The notes under the pieces are model-generated. The model did no database searches. It saw only the letters and a list, made by a program, of their open reading frames with translations, and had not been told where the DNA came from. Shown here piece after piece: positions 5,596 to 6,983 of a stretch of DNA of 6,983 nucleotides. Location of the stretch: NCBI GenBank assembly GCA_031259095.1, contig JAIRLW010000069.1, forward strand, positions 1 to 6,983, in the 5' to 3' direction. Positions within the stretch are counted from its first letter, which is position 1, and each line of letters opens with the position of its first letter. The translations under genes were made by a program, and so were the position numbers. The DNA comes from Planctomycetaceae bacterium. GTDB lineage: Bacteria > Planctomycetota > Planctomycetia > Pirellulales > Thermoguttaceae.

Positions 5596-5733
5596 ATGAA
5601 TTTAAGTTTATTAGAACCCGATTTGAGTTCTTATGGGATTCGCGCAGCAAACGTACTTCGTAACGCTTCTCCCGCAAAACTTTATGAAGAGGCTTTTGTA
5701 CGTGAACACGGACCGCTAAAATTTAGTAAATAA
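5596..5733 (+). pseudogene. pckA: N-terminal remnant of ATP-type phosphoenolpyruvate carboxykinase
   Basis: A 45-codon frame starts at an ATG with a proper ribosome site (AAAGGA, 5583-5588, seven bases away) and ends at TAA. Its sequence (LSSYGI at 10-15, NASPAKLYEEA at 23-33, then REHGPL at 36-41) matches, from memory of the family, the first 40 or so residues of ATP-dependent PEP carboxykinases, which continue into a TGRSPKDK motif. Everything after that point is missing: no TGRSPKDK, no kinase P-loop and no metal-binding residues, and I find no continuation in another frame downstream. The enzyme (about 530 residues) makes PEP from oxaloacetate in gluconeogenesis; this fragment cannot. It is probably a deletion or duplication remnant, with the intact gene elsewhere. 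A translated short peptide cannot be excluded because the start signals survive. Confidence 0.65.
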
Positions 5734-5865
5734 AATAGCCTGATCGTTAATAGTTTCGCGTTATTTAATTATTGACGCTTTTAAACTCAAGGCGTCCATC
5801 CTTCGGGGAGGGTGTTCAAACGGATTTTTAGCGTTATCTTTATGTATGTTAATGTTATGATTAGC

Positions 5866-5878
5866 AACTTCTAAAAAC
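5866..5878 (+). repeat. Lone TTCTAAAAA end in the dehydrogenase leader
   Basis: AACTTCTAAAAAC matches the consensus end of the palindromic family (compare 2049-2061 and, inverted, 1756-1768). The preceding AGC and following CTCTGG also echo the copy before queA (AGC and CTCCGG). No inner palindrome or facing end follows; the dehydrogenase ATG comes 17 bases later. It is a solo end or a short conserved leader motif. Confidence 0.5.
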
Positions 5879-5895
5879 CTCTGGTAAAAAATTTT

Positions 5896-6837
5896 ATGAC
5901 ACAAAATTTATTTGATTTAACCGGTAAAAAAGCGATTGTTACCGGCGCCGCCGTTGGAATCGGACGCGGTTACGCTGCGGCGTTGGCAAAAGCCGGTGCG
6001 GATGTCGCAATCGTTGATCTCGACGAAAAAACCGGCACAAAAACCGCCAACGAAATAATTTCCTACGGCAAAGATTCCATTTTTGTCCGTTGTGATGTTA
6101 CCAAAAAAGAACAGGTTGACGCCATGATGGACGCGGTTCTCCAAAAATTCGGACGGATTGATATCGGCGTCAACAACGCCGGTATCGGTATTCTCGGCGG
6201 TGATCTGGATTTTTCACCCGAAAATTGGAATAAAGTTATTAACGTCAATTTGACCGGAATGTTTCTTTGCGCTCAGGCGGAAGCACAACAATTCGTGAAA
6301 CAAAATCCGGTCGGCGGTAAAATTATCAATACCGCCTCCATGTCCGCACGAATCTGTAACTGTAACGCTTCATATAATGCCTCCAAAGGCGGAGTGGTTG
6401 AAATGACGCGAATGCTTGCCGCTGAATGGGGAACGTACAATATTAACGTCAATTGTATTAGTCCCAGTTATATTCTTTCGCCGATGCACGCATCAACTCC
6501 GCTCGAAGTTCGTACCCGAATCAGGGAATTAACGCCGCTCGGTTATGTCCAACGTCCCGAAGACCTTTACGGTCCCGTAATTTTTCTTGCATCGGAAGCG
6601 TCAAATTATGTAACGGGTCTTGATCTGCTGGTTGACGGCGGTCATACGCTCAACGCTTGGCTGACTCCGCTTCAACGTGAAACACCGCCGCGAATTTCGC
6701 CGGAACAAGAAACTGTTCAACTTAAACACGATCTCACCGCAATGGAATTATCATTCGACGAAAACGGAATCAATGAATCCCTACACCCCGAAATCGCAAA
6801 CGCCTTCAAAACCGCTTTCGGTTTAAACAAAAATTGA
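5896..6837 (+). CDS. Short-chain dehydrogenase/reductase (SDR), classical type with C-terminal extension
   Basis: This is an NAD(P)-dependent oxidoreductase of the classical SDR family, probably acting on an alcohol, polyol or sugar-acid substrate. The Rossmann cofactor site TGAAVGIG (16-23) is present, with Asp41 at the end of strand 2, which usually favours NAD(H). Further family marks are CDVT (66-69), NNAG (93-96), Asn118 in NVNL, Ser148 in TASMS, and Tyr160 with Lys164 in YNASK, giving the full Asn-Ser-Tyr-Lys set. NCISPSYILSPM (186-197) and GLDLLVDGGHTLNAW (241-255) close the fold. Classical SDRs end near there (about 255 residues); this one adds about 58 residues (256-313), Pro-rich then helical. 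Gluconate 5-dehydrogenase or sugar-alcohol dehydrogenase relatives are plausible, but the substrate cannot be read from sequence. No Shine-Dalgarno precedes the ATG. The neighbouring pckA remnant is not functionally linked. Confidence 0.93.
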   Translation: MTQNLFDLTGKKAIVTGAAVGIGRGYAAALAKAGADVAIVDLDEKTGTKTANEIISYGKDSIFVRCDVTKKEQVDAMMDAVLQKFGRIDIGVNNAGIGILGGDLDFSPENWNKVINVNLTGMFLCAQAEAQQFVKQNPVGGKIINTASMSARICNCNASYNASKGGVVEMTRMLAAEWGTYNINVNCISPSYILSPMHASTPLEVRTRIRELTPLGYVQRPEDLYGPVIFLASEASNYVTGLDLLVDGGHTLNAWLTPLQRETPPRISPEQETVQLKHDLTAMELSFDENGINESLHPEIANAFKTAFGLNKN

Positions 6838-6864
6838 TAGTAATCTATCAGCGGAATCTTTTTT
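6835..6864 (+). terminator. Weak candidate terminator after the dehydrogenase
   Basis: TGATAG (6835-6840, overlapping the stop codon) pairs with CTATCA (6845-6850) around TAAT. A T6 run follows at 6859-6864. The stem is short and AT-rich, and eight bases separate it from the T-run, so it is a poor intrinsic terminator at best. Confidence 0.25.
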
Positions 6865-6933
6865 ACACGTCTGAATTTGGACAAACAACCTTATTTCCAC
6901 CTAATTTTTCTTAACAAAACAACCTCAGTAGCA

Positions 6934-6983
6934 ATGAATCCCGCCCAAACCGACCTTATTGCCTTATTACCTCATGATTCGTT
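6934..6983 (+). CDS. Possible start of a gene running off the right edge
   Basis: An ATG at 6934 opens a frame of 16 codons that stays open to the window edge (begins MNPAQTDLIALL). No Shine-Dalgarno precedes it, but several sure genes here lack one too. It sits 96 bp after the dehydrogenase stop on the same strand, a reasonable place for a next gene. Too little is visible to name a product, and chance openness over 50 bases is quite possible. Confidence 0.3.
   Translation, partial: MNPAQTDLIALLPHDS

Noticed and set aside
5797..5814. Short hairpin CATCCT/AGGGTG after the pckA remnant as a terminator
   Set aside because: The stem is six pairs including one G-T, and no T-tract follows.

Overview
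The window reads as a moderately AT-rich bacterial chromosome segment. It carries five complete genes, one broken gene and two repeat-rich intergenic stretches. The best guess at the organism is a planctomycete or close relative. The grounds are a secreted PEP-CTERM protein with a DUF4114-like end, an archaeal-type (ApgM) phosphoglycerate mutase, several starts without a Shine-Dalgarno sequence, and long repeat-filled spacers. This is an inference from gene style, not from a marker gene.

Layout. Positions 1-217 hold two tandem copies of a structured repeat (called here the TAGGCAAC/CTACCT unit). A minus-strand gene at 261-1109 encodes an exported PEP-CTERM protein. Positions 1110-2123 are non-coding and hold two different small palindromic, MITE-like elements (1451-1552, and 1675-1772 with a 12-bp flanking duplication) plus single ends of the second family. 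Then come plus-strand housekeeping genes: queA (tRNA queuosine synthesis, 2124-3155), apgM (glycolysis/gluconeogenesis, 3376-4581) and fabZ (fatty-acid synthesis, 4718-5158). Positions 5159-5895 are a second repeat-rich stretch: another palindromic element (5183-5314), a third structured unit (5357-5533), and a 45-codon remnant that matches the N-terminus of ATP-type phosphoenolpyruvate carboxykinase (5596-5733). A short-chain dehydrogenase (5896-6837) follows, and a possible gene start lies at the right edge (6934 onward).

The genes do not form one obvious pathway. queA, apgM and fabZ are core metabolic genes with spacers of 115-220 bp, so they look individually expressed rather than tightly operonic. 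The most interesting content is non-coding. The three copies of the structured unit keep the same primary motifs and rebuild their stems with different bases. The TTCTAAAAA-ended palindromic family has full copies and lone ends, two of which sit just ahead of start codons (queA and the dehydrogenase).
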